Of a DNA stretch of 64,000 bases, positions 28,235 through 35,984 are shown piece by piece; position 1 is the stretch's first letter; every line of letters begins with the position of its first letter. Made by a program: the position numbers and the translations under genes. The notes beneath the pieces are model-generated. The model worked only from the letters and a program-made list of their open reading frames with translations. It did no database searches and was not told the DNA's origin. The stretch is taken from positions 46,661 to 110,660 of the forward strand of contig CALXBO010000003.1 in the NCBI GenBank assembly GCA_944386565.1, given 5' to 3'. The DNA comes from an uncultured Ruthenibacterium sp. GTDB taxonomy: Bacteria > Bacillota > Clostridia > Oscillospirales > Ruminococcaceae.

Positions 28235-28369
28235 CGGGGGAATTTACAAAACGTATAAAAGACCGCAATGCGGACTGCGACAAACTTTTGCCGCGCGTTC
28301 TGTTTATTTTTGATAAAACCGCCCAAAATCCCAATGCGGCCGCACGGGCCGCGGAAAGGAGGCGGCGCG

Positions 28370-28630
28370 GTGAAAGGCGTCAACAGGAGAGTGGTGGAGA
28401 TCGCGGAGCCGGACAGCGAATACATCGAGCGCGTGCTCGTGTTCCTGCGCCCGCAGTCGGGGGCGGTGCGCGTGGCGCGCCAGCGCGCCGAGGCCGAGCG
28501 CTACGCGTCGGGCATCGTCGCGTGGAAGCGCTCGCTCGCCCCGCTTTCGCGCGGCGCGGTTCTGGTGCTTGCCGGGGCGGCGGTGCTGGGCGCGGTGATC
28601 GGCGGGCTCGCCGTATATTTTTTACTGTAA
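28370..28630 (+). CDS. Small membrane-anchored hypothetical protein
   Basis: 86-residue protein starting at a GTG preceded by AAAGGAGG. A basic/acidic soluble part (VNRRVVEIAEPDSEYIERVLVFLRP) is followed by one C-terminal transmembrane helix (about 62-86) that ends the protein, so it is tail-anchored with the N-terminus in the cytoplasm. I know no family. It precedes rlmB, but a promoter for rlmB lies between them. Confidence 0.55.
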   Translation: MKGVNRRVVEIAEPDSEYIERVLVFLRPQSGAVRVARQRAEAERYASGIVAWKRSLAPLSRGAVLVLAGAAVLGAVIGGLAVYFLL

Positions 28631-28663
28631 AGGGCAAAACCCGTGGCGCGCCGCACACGAGTG

Positions 28664-28672
28664 TGATATAAT
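28664..28672 (+). promoter_or_regulatory. Extended -10 promoter before rlmB
   Basis: TGATATAAT, an extended -10 with perfect TATAAT (28667-28672). The -35 region is poor. It lies about 88 bases before the rlmB ATG. Confidence 0.6.
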
Positions 28673-28759
28673 AGGTGTCATAATTGGGTGAAGTATGCAG
28701 ATTTGGAGAAAAAACCGCCGCGCGGTGCGCGGCGCGCCTTACATAACATCGGAGGTAGT

Positions 28760-29548
28760 ATGGACACATCCCGTCAAACACAGGCCGCGGACACCGGCCT
28801 TGTCTACGGCAAGAACGCCGTGGCTGAGATTCTGAAAAGCGGACGCGCGGCAGACGTCGTTTACATTCAGGAGGGCATGCCCGAAAAGCAGGCGGCCTAT
28901 TATTCGGCGCTCGCGCGCGAAGCGGGCGCGGTGACAAAGCGCATCCACGCCGCAAAGCTCGCGGCGATGTGCGGCACGCAGTCCCATCAGGGCGTGGCGG
29001 CGCGCGCCGCGCAGATCGAATACGTCACGCTCGACGCGCTCCTCGACGCGGCGCGCGAAAAAGGGGAGCCGCCGTTCCTCGTTCTGTGCGACGGCGTGGA
29101 GGACCCGCACAACCTCGGCGCGATCCTGCGCACGGCACTGCTGTGCGGCGCGCACGGCGCGGTGATCCCCAAGCGCGGCGGCGTCTCCGTCACGCCGACG
29201 GTGCTCAAGGCCTCGGCCGGGGCGGCCGCGCGTCTGCCCGTCGCCCGCGTGGCGAACATCGGCGAGGCCATCCGCCGGCTCAAGGAGCAGAACGTCTTCG
29301 TCTACTGCGCCGACATGGACGGCCGCCCGGCGTACACCGAGCGCCTGACGGGCGCGGTGGCGCTCGTGGCGGGCAGCGAGGGCTCGGGCGTGTCGCCGCT
29401 GGTGCGCCGTCTGTGCGACGGCGCGGTCAGCCTGCCGATGGCGGCGCGCGGCACGGGTGTCGACAGCTTCAACGTCTCCGTCGCCACGGGCATCATCCTC
29501 TATGAGATCATGCGCCAGCGCGCACAGGAAGGAGGCGTCGGGCTGTGA
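28760..29548 (+). CDS. rlmB: 23S rRNA (guanosine-2'-O)-methyltransferase RlmB-type
   Basis: 262-residue SpoU/TrmH-family methyltransferase. The N-terminal RNA-binding domain begins GLVYGKNAVAEIL. The SPOUT catalytic domain has LCDGVEDPHNLGAILRTALLCGAHG (motif 1), VALVAGSEGSGVSPLVRRLCD (motif 2) and SLPMAARGTGVDSFNVSVATGI (motif 3), all intact. RlmB methylates G2251 of 23S rRNA; a related tRNA activity cannot be excluded from sequence. The ATG at 28760 has GGAGG upstream. Its stop overlaps the GTG of the next, 980-residue protein, giving translational coupling. Confidence 0.9.
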   Translation: MDTSRQTQAADTGLVYGKNAVAEILKSGRAADVVYIQEGMPEKQAAYYSALAREAGAVTKRIHAAKLAAMCGTQSHQGVAARAAQIEYVTLDALLDAAREKGEPPFLVLCDGVEDPHNLGAILRTALLCGAHGAVIPKRGGVSVTPTVLKASAGAAARLPVARVANIGEAIRRLKEQNVFVYCADMDGRPAYTERLTGAVALVAGSEGSGVSPLVRRLCDGAVSLPMAARGTGVDSFNVSVATGIILYEIMRQRAQEGGVGL

Positions 29549-32487
29549 GCGACGCAAAACGCCCCGCTGTCAGCGACGCCGAACTGGACGCGATCCTGGA
29601 GCAGGTCTACGAAAAAAAAGGCGAGACCGGCAAATTTGACACGCCGGGGGAAAACCGCGAGCAGGAACTCGACGACATCCTGAAGAGCCTCGGCATGGGC
29701 GAGCGCCCGTCCGGGCCTGCCGTGCAGTTTGTGCCGGACGTCGACCGAGTGCTCGCACCGAAACCGAAGAAGAAGGAGCGGCAGCCTTCCGGCCAGCCGG
29801 CGGCGGAACCTTCACGTCAGAAAACGCCGCAGCGCGCGGAGAGTGTGCCCGCGCAGGAGCCGGTGCGCCAGAGAGCGCCGCAGCGCGCGGAGAGTGTGCC
29901 CGCGCAGGAGCCGGTGCGTCAGAGAGCGCCGCAGCGCGCGGAGAGCGCGCCCGCGCAGGAACCGGTGCGCCAGAGAGCGCCGCAGCGCACGGAGGGCGCG
30001 CCCGCGCAGGAGCCGGTGCGTCAGAGAGCGCCGCAGCGCGCGGAGAGCGCGCCCGCGCAGGAGCCGGTGCGTCAGAGAGCGCCGCAGCGCACAGAGGGCG
30101 CGCCCGCGCAGGAAACCCGGAAAACGCCGGAGAACACCGCACGTCCGAGCGCCCCGCAGGCGGCGCCGCAGAAAAAGACGGCCGCCCCCGCGCAGGGCAC
30201 AAAGGCGGAGGACGCGGAAAAGAAAGAAGAGACGACAACGCTCGAACTGCCGTCCATCAAGCAGTTCAGCGAGGCGCAGCACCAGCGGCTCGAAGCCATC
30301 AAGCAGGAGGCCGCCGAAGAGGCGCTGCGCAACAACGCCCGGCAGGAAAACCCCTACACGCAGGTGGCGCTCGCGAACGCCTCGAAGGAGCAGAGCGCTC
30401 TGTTCGGCGAAGTGGACGACCGCTTCCGCGCGTTCTTCTCGAAATCCGTGGCGCAGGACAGCCCGGAGCTCGAGAATGCCGCCTATGAGAACGAGAAAAA
30501 ACGCCGCGGCCCGGGCAAGTGGAAACGCCTGCTGCAGAACGCCGTGAACGACCACGAAGAGGAGTTCATCACCGGCGAATACGACACGCTGCTGCCCACA
30601 AAGGCGCACCGCAGCGAGAAGGGCGGCAAGACGCGCGTACAGGTGCAGCCTGACGAGCCGCAGGTCACGGAGAGCGGCACGACGCTGCACGGCTTCACGA
30701 TCTCGATGGAGCTTGACGCACCCGAGGCAGCGCCCGAGGGCATGCCCGGCGCGGAGGGTGTGGACTACAACCACGCGTCGGACGCGCCCGCCGTGGCCGC
30801 CGCGCTGAAGAACATGCGCATCACGCGCCTTCTGCGCACCATCGTCACGGGCCTTGTGACGGTCGTGCTCGTGTATCTGGGCCTTTCGTCGCGCGCGGGC
30901 GGTCTCCCGCCGTTCGCGGCGCTCGACCCGCACACCCAGCCGCTCACGTTCCTGATCGTGAATTTCGTGCTGCTGGCCATCGCCGCCGTGGCCTGCCTGT
31001 CCACGCTGGGCACGGGCATCGCGGGGCTGTGGTCGCGCCCGACGACGGATACGTTCCCGGCGCTCGCGGTGGCGGGCGCGGGCATCCAGAACCTCACTTA
31101 TCTGTTTGCCGCCGGGTCGTTCGACCCGGAGAAGACGACGCTCTTTGCGCCGGCCGCGGCCTTCCTGCTCTTCGCGGGCAGCCTCGGCAAGTGGCTCCAG
31201 AGCCGCATCGTCAGCGGCAACTTTGACATGGCCAGCGGCGGGCTGGAGCGCGCCGCCGCGTTCATCGTCCCGAACCGCGCGCTCACCAAAAAGGTGTGCA
31301 GCGGCCTCGGCGAGCCGGACCCCGTGCTCCTCGTGAGCCGCCCGACGGGCCTTGTGCGCGGGTTTGTGCAGCAGAGTTTCTCGGCCCATGCGAACGACGC
31401 GACGGCGCAGAAGCTGTCGTACGCGGCGCTGGGCGCGGCCGTTGCGGCCGCCGTCGTGTGCGGCGTGCGCGCGAAGGATGCGTTCGACGCGCTGTCCGGA
31501 TTTGCGGGCGCGCTGTGCGTTATCATGCCGCTCGCGTCGAGCCTGGTGTACGCGATGCCGGCGCTGCGGCTGCACCGCGCGGCCTCGCAGGTGGGTGCCG
31601 TCATCCCCGGCCCGAGCGCCATCGGTGAGCTCGGCCGCGTGAACACCATCCTGCTCAGTGCGAAGGACCTGTTCCCCGCGGCGTGCGTGCGGCTGCACGG
31701 CATCAAGACGTTTGAGAAAGAGCGCATCGACCTCGCCATTCTCTACGCCACGAGTATCCTCGCCCAGCAGTGCGACACGCTGCGCGACACGTTCATGACG
31801 CTCGTGGACAACAAGAAGGAAGTGCTGTACAAGCTCGAGAGCCCGCAGACCGAGCCGGGCTTCGGGTTCACGGCGTGGATCGACCACAAGCGCATCATCA
31901 TCGGCAGCCGCGAGATGATGAAGCGCCACGACGTGGAGATCCCGTCGATGGACTACGAGAACAAATACACGAAGAACGGCGAGCGCAGCGCGATCTACCT
32001 CGCGGTCTCGGGCAAGGCGTTCGGCATGTTCATCGTCAGCTACGCGCCCGACCCCACCGCGCAGGACCTCCTCGAGAGCGTCGGCCGCGCGGGCATCAGC
32101 GTGCTGATCCAGACCGAGGACTTCAACATCACCGAGCCGCTCGTGCGCGCGACGTACAATCTGCCGCAGACGGCGGTGAAGGTGCTCAGCCAGTCCGAGC
32201 GCTCGGCGCTCACCCCGCACACCACGTTCCTGCGCGAGAGCGAGGGCCTGATGACGCACGCCGGCACGTGCACGTCGTTCATCGGCGGCATGCAGGCCGC
32301 GGCGCAGGCCGCCGAGAGCGAAGCGTCCGCGTGCCTGGTGCAGAAGGTGTCCGTCTTTGCGGGCATCGCGCTCGCGCTGGTGCTCGGATTCGCCATGGGG
32401 CTGCCGGGCCTGTCGCTCGCGGCGCTGGTACTGTACCAGCTCGTGTGGGGCATGCTCACAAGCCTCATCCCGCTTCTGCGGCGCTGA
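29545..32487 (+). CDS. P-type-ATPase-like membrane protein lacking the catalytic aspartate motif
   Basis: 980 residues. Residues 1-90 are acidic/basic, 98-190 are tandem 17-residue repeats (QRAPQRAES/TEG...PAQEPVR), and 200-420 are charged and low in complexity. From 425 on the layout follows a metal-type P-ATPase: helices at about 428-448, 467-493, 506-523, 533-549, 624-642 and 648-672, then VIPGPSAIGELGRVNTILL, a helical N-domain-like part with IIIGSREMM, and AIYLAVSGKAFGMFIVSYAPDPTAQDLLESVGRAGISVLIQTED, ending in helices at about 932-976. Where DKTGT should follow GRVNTILL the sequence is SAKDLF, and TGDN is replaced by TEDFN. It is therefore probably catalytically dead. GTG start coupled to rlmB. 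Confidence 0.75.
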   Translation: MSDAKRPAVSDAELDAILEQVYEKKGETGKFDTPGENREQELDDILKSLGMGERPSGPAVQFVPDVDRVLAPKPKKKERQPSGQPAAEPSRQKTPQRAESVPAQEPVRQRAPQRAESVPAQEPVRQRAPQRAESAPAQEPVRQRAPQRTEGAPAQEPVRQRAPQRAESAPAQEPVRQRAPQRTEGAPAQETRKTPENTARPSAPQAAPQKKTAAPAQGTKAEDAEKKEETTTLELPSIKQFSEAQHQRLEAIKQEAAEEALRNNARQENPYTQVALANASKEQSALFGEVDDRFRAFFSKSVAQDSPELENAAYENEKKRRGPGKWKRLLQNAVNDHEEEFITGEYDTLLPTKAHRSEKGGKTRVQVQPDEPQVTESGTTLHGFTISMELDAPEAAPEGMPGAEGVDYNHASDAPAVAAALKNMRITRLLRTIVTGLVTVVLVYLGLSSRAGGLPPFAALDPHTQPLTFLIVNFVLLAIAAVACLSTLGTGIAGLWSRPTTDTFPALAVAGAGIQNLTYLFAAGSFDPEKTTLFAPAAAFLLFAGSLGKWLQSRIVSGNFDMASGGLERAAAFIVPNRALTKKVCSGLGEPDPVLLVSRPTGLVRGFVQQSFSAHANDATAQKLSYAALGAAVAAAVVCGVRAKDAFDALSGFAGALCVIMPLASSLVYAMPALRLHRAASQVGAVIPGPSAIGELGRVNTILLSAKDLFPAACVRLHGIKTFEKERIDLAILYATSILAQQCDTLRDTFMTLVDNKKEVLYKLESPQTEPGFGFTAWIDHKRIIIGSREMMKRHDVEIPSMDYENKYTKNGERSAIYLAVSGKAFGMFIVSYAPDPTAQDLLESVGRAGISVLIQTEDFNITEPLVRATYNLPQTAVKVLSQSERSALTPHTTFLRESEGLMTHAGTCTSFIGGMQAAAQAAESEASACLVQKVSVFAGIALALVLGFAMGLPGLSLAALVLYQLVWGMLTSLIPLLRR
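29836..30114 (+). repeat. In-frame 51-base tandem repeats
   Basis: About 5.5 copies of a 51-base unit encoding a 17-residue Pro/Gln/Arg-rich segment (consensus AESxPAQEPVRQRAPQR, with TEGA variants alternating in later copies). The copies are nearly identical at DNA level, which suggests recent expansion by unequal crossing-over or slippage. Confidence 0.9.
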
Positions 32488-32523
32488 CGCGCTGCCCGAC
32501 CGCGACGAAAGGAGAAACGCCCA

Positions 32524-32973
32524 ATGCCGCTCAAAGACAAATTCCGCATCCGCATCGCCGCAGCCGCCAGCCTGATGGAGTCGGTCATCGCCGTCGTTGT
32601 GCTCGCCGCCATCCTCGTCACAGGGGTGCGCGTCGTGGGCGAGGTGTTCACGCTGTGGACAACGCCCGACGCGTCCTCCGGCTTCACGACGTTCCTCGGC
32701 CATGCGTTCAACCTCATCATCGGCGTCGAATTCATCAAGATGCTCGCGAAGCACACGCCGGGTTCGGCCATCGAGGTGCTTCTGTTCACCATCGCCCGCG
32801 GCATGGTCGTCGAGCACACGACGCAGCTGGAAAATCTCATCGGCATCGTCACCATCGCGCTCATCTTCGCAGTGCGCAAGTACCTGTTCGTTCCGTCGTT
32901 CGGCGAGCACCCCTCCGTCTTCGCGGAGCGCCCGCATCACGAGGAGCACGAACACGAGGAAACACACGTGTGA
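32524..32973 (+). CDS. PsiE-like small membrane protein
   Basis: 149 residues with four hydrophobic helices (about 16-38, 55-72, 80-95 and 103-120), resembling the phosphate-starvation-inducible PsiE family. The C-terminal tail is rich in His and Glu (HHEEHEHEETHV), a possible metal-binding or pH-sensitive segment. It starts 36 bases after the pseudo-P-ATPase gene with AAAGGAG upstream and is probably its operon partner. PsiE function is unknown even in E. coli; a link to the P-ATPase-like neighbour is inferred from position. Confidence 0.65.
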   Translation: MPLKDKFRIRIAAAASLMESVIAVVVLAAILVTGVRVVGEVFTLWTTPDASSGFTTFLGHAFNLIIGVEFIKMLAKHTPGSAIEVLLFTIARGMVVEHTTQLENLIGIVTIALIFAVRKYLFVPSFGEHPSVFAERPHHEEHEHEETHV

Positions 32974-32982
32974 ATCACAGCA

Positions 32983-33020
32983 AAAAACGGCATGGCTTTT
33001 TCGAAAGCCATGCCGTTTTT
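32983..33020. terminator. Bidirectional terminator
   Basis: 17-bp perfect inverted repeat AAAAACGGCATGGCTTT / AAAGCCATGCCGTTTTT with a 4-base loop, between convergent genes. Confidence 0.93.
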
Positions 33021-33037
33021 ATCTGTCCGGAAATAAT

Positions 33038-34378
33038 TTACCGGCAGCGTCCGGTGTATGCGAGCCGACGCATCGTCAAGAAAAATGCGATCGTCAGCGG
33101 GACGGCGCTGCCCACCCACGCCGAGATGTTCGCGAGGCACGCGCCCGTAAATCCCAGCGGCGCGATCAGAACAAGCGACCCTGCGCTGCGCATGATGAGC
33201 TCCATTACCCCCGCGAACGTCGGCACGAACGCCTGCCCGAGCCCCTGCAGCGTGTAGCGGAACACGAACAGCAGCCCCAGCACCCAGAGCGAGCAGCCGG
33301 ACACGCGCAGGTAGATCGCGGCGAGGTCCACCGCCTCGGGCTGGCTGCCCACGAACAGGCGGCTGAGCTGCGCGCCGAAGAGCAAAAATCCCGCGCCCAC
33401 CGCCGCGGAGAACACCACGGCCATCAACCCGGCCTGCAGCACGCCGGTGCGGATGCGGGCGGTCTGCCCCGCGCCGTAGTTCTGCGCCACGTATGTGCCG
33501 GTCGCCACGCCGATGCTCATGAGCGGCAGGCTGCCCAGCGATTCGATCTTGCTGGCGGCGGTGTAGGCCGCCACCGAAACGCTGCCCAGTCCGTTGAGAG
33601 CGAACTGCAGCATTACGCTGCCGATGGCGATGATCGAGGACTGAAACCCGATCGGAAGCCCCAGCGAGAGATGTGCGCGCAGTTCCCGCGCGCTCAGCCG
33701 CCAGTCCTCCCGCGTGAGCATCAGCATCGGGAACCGGCGGAAGATGTACCACAGGCACGCAAGGCCGCTCAGAAGCTGTGCCGCCACGGTCGCGACGCCC
33801 GCACCCGCCACGCCGAGCGGCGTGTACAGGATGAGCACGTAGTCCAAAACGATGTTGAACAGGCACGCGACCACAAGGAAATACAGCGGCGTTCTGGAAT
33901 CTCCCAGTGCGCGCAGCGTGTTGGAGAGCACGTTGAACAGCATCGTGGCCGGGATGCCGGCGAACACAACGGTCAGATACGCTGCCGCGCCGTCCAGGAT
34001 CTCCGGCGGCGTCTGCATGACCGTCAGGAGTTTCCGCGCGCACAGCGTGCTCGCGGCGGTCAGCACCACGCTGATGACGCCGCTCAGCAAAAGGGCGCTG
34101 GCGAAGCTGCGCCGCACGCCGGGCGCGTCCTCCGCGCCGAAGCGCTGCGCCGTCACGATCGAAAAAACGGAGCACAGCCCCTGCGCAAAGCCGATGATGA
34201 GGAACGTCAGGCTGCCGGTGCAGCCCACCGCGGCCAGCGCGTCCACGTCGAGCGTCCGCCCGACGATGAACGTGTCGGCCATATTGTACAGCTGCTGAAA
34301 CAGGTTGCCGATGAACAGGGGTACGGTGAACAGAAAAATGAGTTTTGCGGGCGAGCCGCTCGTCATCGAGGAACTCAT
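33038..34378 (-). CDS. MATE-family multidrug/metabolite exporter
   Basis: 446-residue membrane protein with twelve predicted helices in two related halves. It begins LIFLFTVPLFIGNLFQQLYNMADTFIVGRTLDVDALAAVG, the hallmark of bacterial NorM/DinF-type MATE proteins; the second half repeats the pattern (GLPIGFQSSIIAIGSVMLQFALNGLGSVSVAAYTAASKIESL). Transport would be driven by Na+ or H+. I prefer the ATG at 34378 with AAGG 11 bases upstream; a GTG at 34387 is possible. It is separated from comEB by a terminator and has its own promoter. The substrate is unknown. Confidence 0.92.
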   Translation of the reverse strand: MSSSMTSGSPAKLIFLFTVPLFIGNLFQQLYNMADTFIVGRTLDVDALAAVGCTGSLTFLIIGFAQGLCSVFSIVTAQRFGAEDAPGVRRSFASALLLSGVISVVLTAASTLCARKLLTVMQTPPEILDGAAAYLTVVFAGIPATMLFNVLSNTLRALGDSRTPLYFLVVACLFNIVLDYVLILYTPLGVAGAGVATVAAQLLSGLACLWYIFRRFPMLMLTREDWRLSARELRAHLSLGLPIGFQSSIIAIGSVMLQFALNGLGSVSVAAYTAASKIESLGSLPLMSIGVATGTYVAQNYGAGQTARIRTGVLQAGLMAVVFSAAVGAGFLLFGAQLSRLFVGSQPEAVDLAAIYLRVSGCSLWVLGLLFVFRYTLQGLGQAFVPTFAGVMELIMRSAGSLVLIAPLGFTGACLANISAWVGSAVPLTIAFFLTMRRLAYTGRCR

Positions 34379-34443
34379 ACAGATCACTGCCTTGTCGTCA
34401 GAATGATGATTCCGGCAGCGGGGTTCCGCTGTCTACTCACAGC

Positions 34444-34472
34444 ATCATACAGACAGAAAAACGGAAAGTCAA
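34444..34472 (-). promoter_or_regulatory. MATE gene promoter
   Basis: Minus-strand TTGACT (34467-34472), 17-base spacer, TATGAT (34444-34449). Confidence 0.8.
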
Positions 34473-34501
34473 TAGATTATTTTCGGTTTTTCAAAAAAAT
34501 G

Positions 34502-34551
34502 AAAAATCCCCTGTCCGCCGCGCCGAAGCGCACGCGGAACAGGGGATTTTT
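34502..34551 (-). terminator. Terminator after comEB
   Basis: 13-bp arms AAAAATCCCCTGT / ACAGGGGATTTTT enclosing a GC-rich inner stem. T run on the minus strand, directly after the comEB stop. Confidence 0.88.
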
Positions 34552-34553
34552 TG

Positions 34554-35039
34554 TCACAGTTCCACCGTCACGCTGCGGCCGGTGCGGCGGTAGGGCGTGT
34601 AGCGGATCCCCACGAGATCGAACATCCGCTTCGAGGCGACGACGGAATCGGTGCCCGCGTACTTGTCCTCGTAGTAGATCACTTCCGCGATGCCGCTCTG
34701 GATGAGCGCCTTCGCGCACTCGTTGCACGGGAACAGCGTCGTGTAGATGCGCGCGCCCTTCAAACTGCCCGCGCTGGCCGCGTGGTTCAGAATGGCGTTC
34801 AGTTCCGCGTGGCACACATACATGTATTTCGTCTTGAGGGGCTCGCCCTCGCGCTCCCACGGCATGTCGTCGTCAAAGCAGCCGCGCGGCATGCCGTTGT
34901 AGCCCATCGAGAGGATTTTGTTCTCCGGGCTCACGATGCACGCGCCCACCTGCGAGGAGTTGTCCTTCGAGCGCTGCGCGGACAGGAGCGCCACGCCCAT
35001 GAAATATTCGTCCCACGAGATGTAATCCGTCCGTTTCAT
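34554..35039 (-). CDS. comEB: Deoxycytidylate (dCMP) deaminase, ComEB-type
   Basis: 161-residue zinc enzyme that converts dCMP to dUMP for thymidylate synthesis. The cytidine-deaminase-fold zinc site is complete: CHAELNAI (His and the catalytic Glu) and PCNECAK (two cysteines). SSQVGACIVSPENKILSMGYNGMPRGC matches the dCMP-deaminase N-terminal part. The ATG at 35039 has AGGAGG eight bases upstream. It follows the thioredoxin-reductase-like gene by 22 bases, so the two are probably co-transcribed. No competence operon genes are nearby, so a competence role is not implied. Confidence 0.92.
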   Translation of the reverse strand: MKRTDYISWDEYFMGVALLSAQRSKDNSSQVGACIVSPENKILSMGYNGMPRGCFDDDMPWEREGEPLKTKYMYVCHAELNAILNHAASAGSLKGARIYTTLFPCNECAKALIQSGIAEVIYYEDKYAGTDSVVASKRMFDLVGIRYTPYRRTGRSVTVEL

Positions 35040-35061
35040 GCAAAACCTCCTATACAAAACG

Positions 35062-35901
35062 TTATTTTTTATCAAGATATTCCACAATGGAGAGGGCTGC
35101 CGTCAGCCCTTCGCCCACGGCCTTCGACACCTGCAGCGGCGTGCCGGTCAGATCACCCGCGGCGTACACGCCCTCGATGTTCGTGCGGCACGCGCGGTCC
35201 ACCGTCACGGCGCCGTTTTCGAACGCGAGGCCGGGCAGGATGGCGTCCGGCGGGGCGGACTGGCGCAGCACGAACACCGCGTCCGTCTCCACCACGCCGC
35301 CCGCGGCCTCCACGCCGGTCACGGCGGCTTCGCCGCGCACGGCCGCGATGCGCCCGGGGATGAAGCGGATGCCGTCGGCGAGTTCCTCGGGGCGCTTGGC
35401 CGCGATGTACGTCACCTGGCAGCCGATCTTCGCGAGAAACGCCGCCTCGTGCGGCGCGTCGACGGACAGCCCCCACACCACGACCTTGCGGCCGCGGTAC
35501 AGCATGCCGTCGCACGTGGCGCAGTACGACACGCCGCGCCCGAGGAATTCCGCCTCGCCGGGAACGGGCGTCGAGCGCGCCGCGCCCGTGGCGAGCAGCA
35601 CGGTCTTCGCCTCGAGGATGTCGCCGTCGGCGTTCACCATGAAGTGTCCGTCAAACGGCAGGATATTGCCCACGCGCCCCGCGCGGATCTCCACGCCGAG
35701 CGATTCGGCGTGGCGCACGAACGCGTCCATCATCTCCGCGCCCGTCACACCGGGCATGCCGAGATAGTTGTCCACCTGTTCGGCGCGGCGCAGCAGCGTC
35801 TCGCCCGCCGTGAGCACCAGCGGCGTCTTGCCGCGCCGGTTCAGGGTGACGGCCGCCGAGAGCCCGGCCGGGCCGCCGCCCGCAATGATGCAGTCGTACA
35901 T
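35062..35901 (-). CDS. Thioredoxin-reductase-like flavoprotein, possibly not NADPH-dependent
   Basis: 279 residues with the FAD motif GGGPAGLSAA at 8-17, the redox pair CATCDG near 128-133, and the C-terminal FAD motif GVYAAGDLTGTPLQVSKAVGEGLTAA. In the inserted pyridine-nucleotide domain the usual GGGDSAxEEA is replaced by WGLSVDAPHEAAF, and the HRR-type phosphate-binding arginines by AAKRPEE. Loss of both NADPH signatures is the mark of ferredoxin-dependent (FFTR) or other deep-branching reductases of anaerobes. The ATG at 35901 has GAAAGGA upstream. Partner thioredoxin and ferredoxin genes are not in the window. Confidence 0.82.
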   Translation of the reverse strand: MYDCIIAGGGPAGLSAAVTLNRRGKTPLVLTAGETLLRRAEQVDNYLGMPGVTGAEMMDAFVRHAESLGVEIRAGRVGNILPFDGHFMVNADGDILEAKTVLLATGAARSTPVPGEAEFLGRGVSYCATCDGMLYRGRKVVVWGLSVDAPHEAAFLAKIGCQVTYIAAKRPEELADGIRFIPGRIAAVRGEAAVTGVEAAGGVVETDAVFVLRQSAPPDAILPGLAFENGAVTVDRACRTNIEGVYAAGDLTGTPLQVSKAVGEGLTAALSIVEYLDKK

Positions 35902-35946
35902 AGCTTGTCCTTTCTGAGGCCGCTCGAGCGCGGCCGTTTTCTTTTC

Positions 35947-35976
35947 AGTATACCGCAGATGCGGCCGGATACACAA
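35947..35976 (-). promoter_or_regulatory. Promoter for the trxB-like gene and comEB
   Basis: Minus-strand TTGTGT (35971-35976), 18-base spacer, TATACT (35947-35952). A GGCCGC/GCGGCC hairpin lies in the leader. Confidence 0.55.
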
Positions 35977-35984
35977 TCCCCGCG

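Noticed and set aside
27972..28313. A 113-codon plus-strand open frame in the DnaA-box-like gap
   Set aside because: No ribosome-binding site; its Ser/Thr/Phe-rich repeats simply translate the TTTTCAACA/TCCACA words. Treated as non-coding.
29836..30114. Regular repeats considered as a possible CRISPR array
   Set aside because: The 51-base units are contiguous with no unique spacers, and stay in frame within a long protein.
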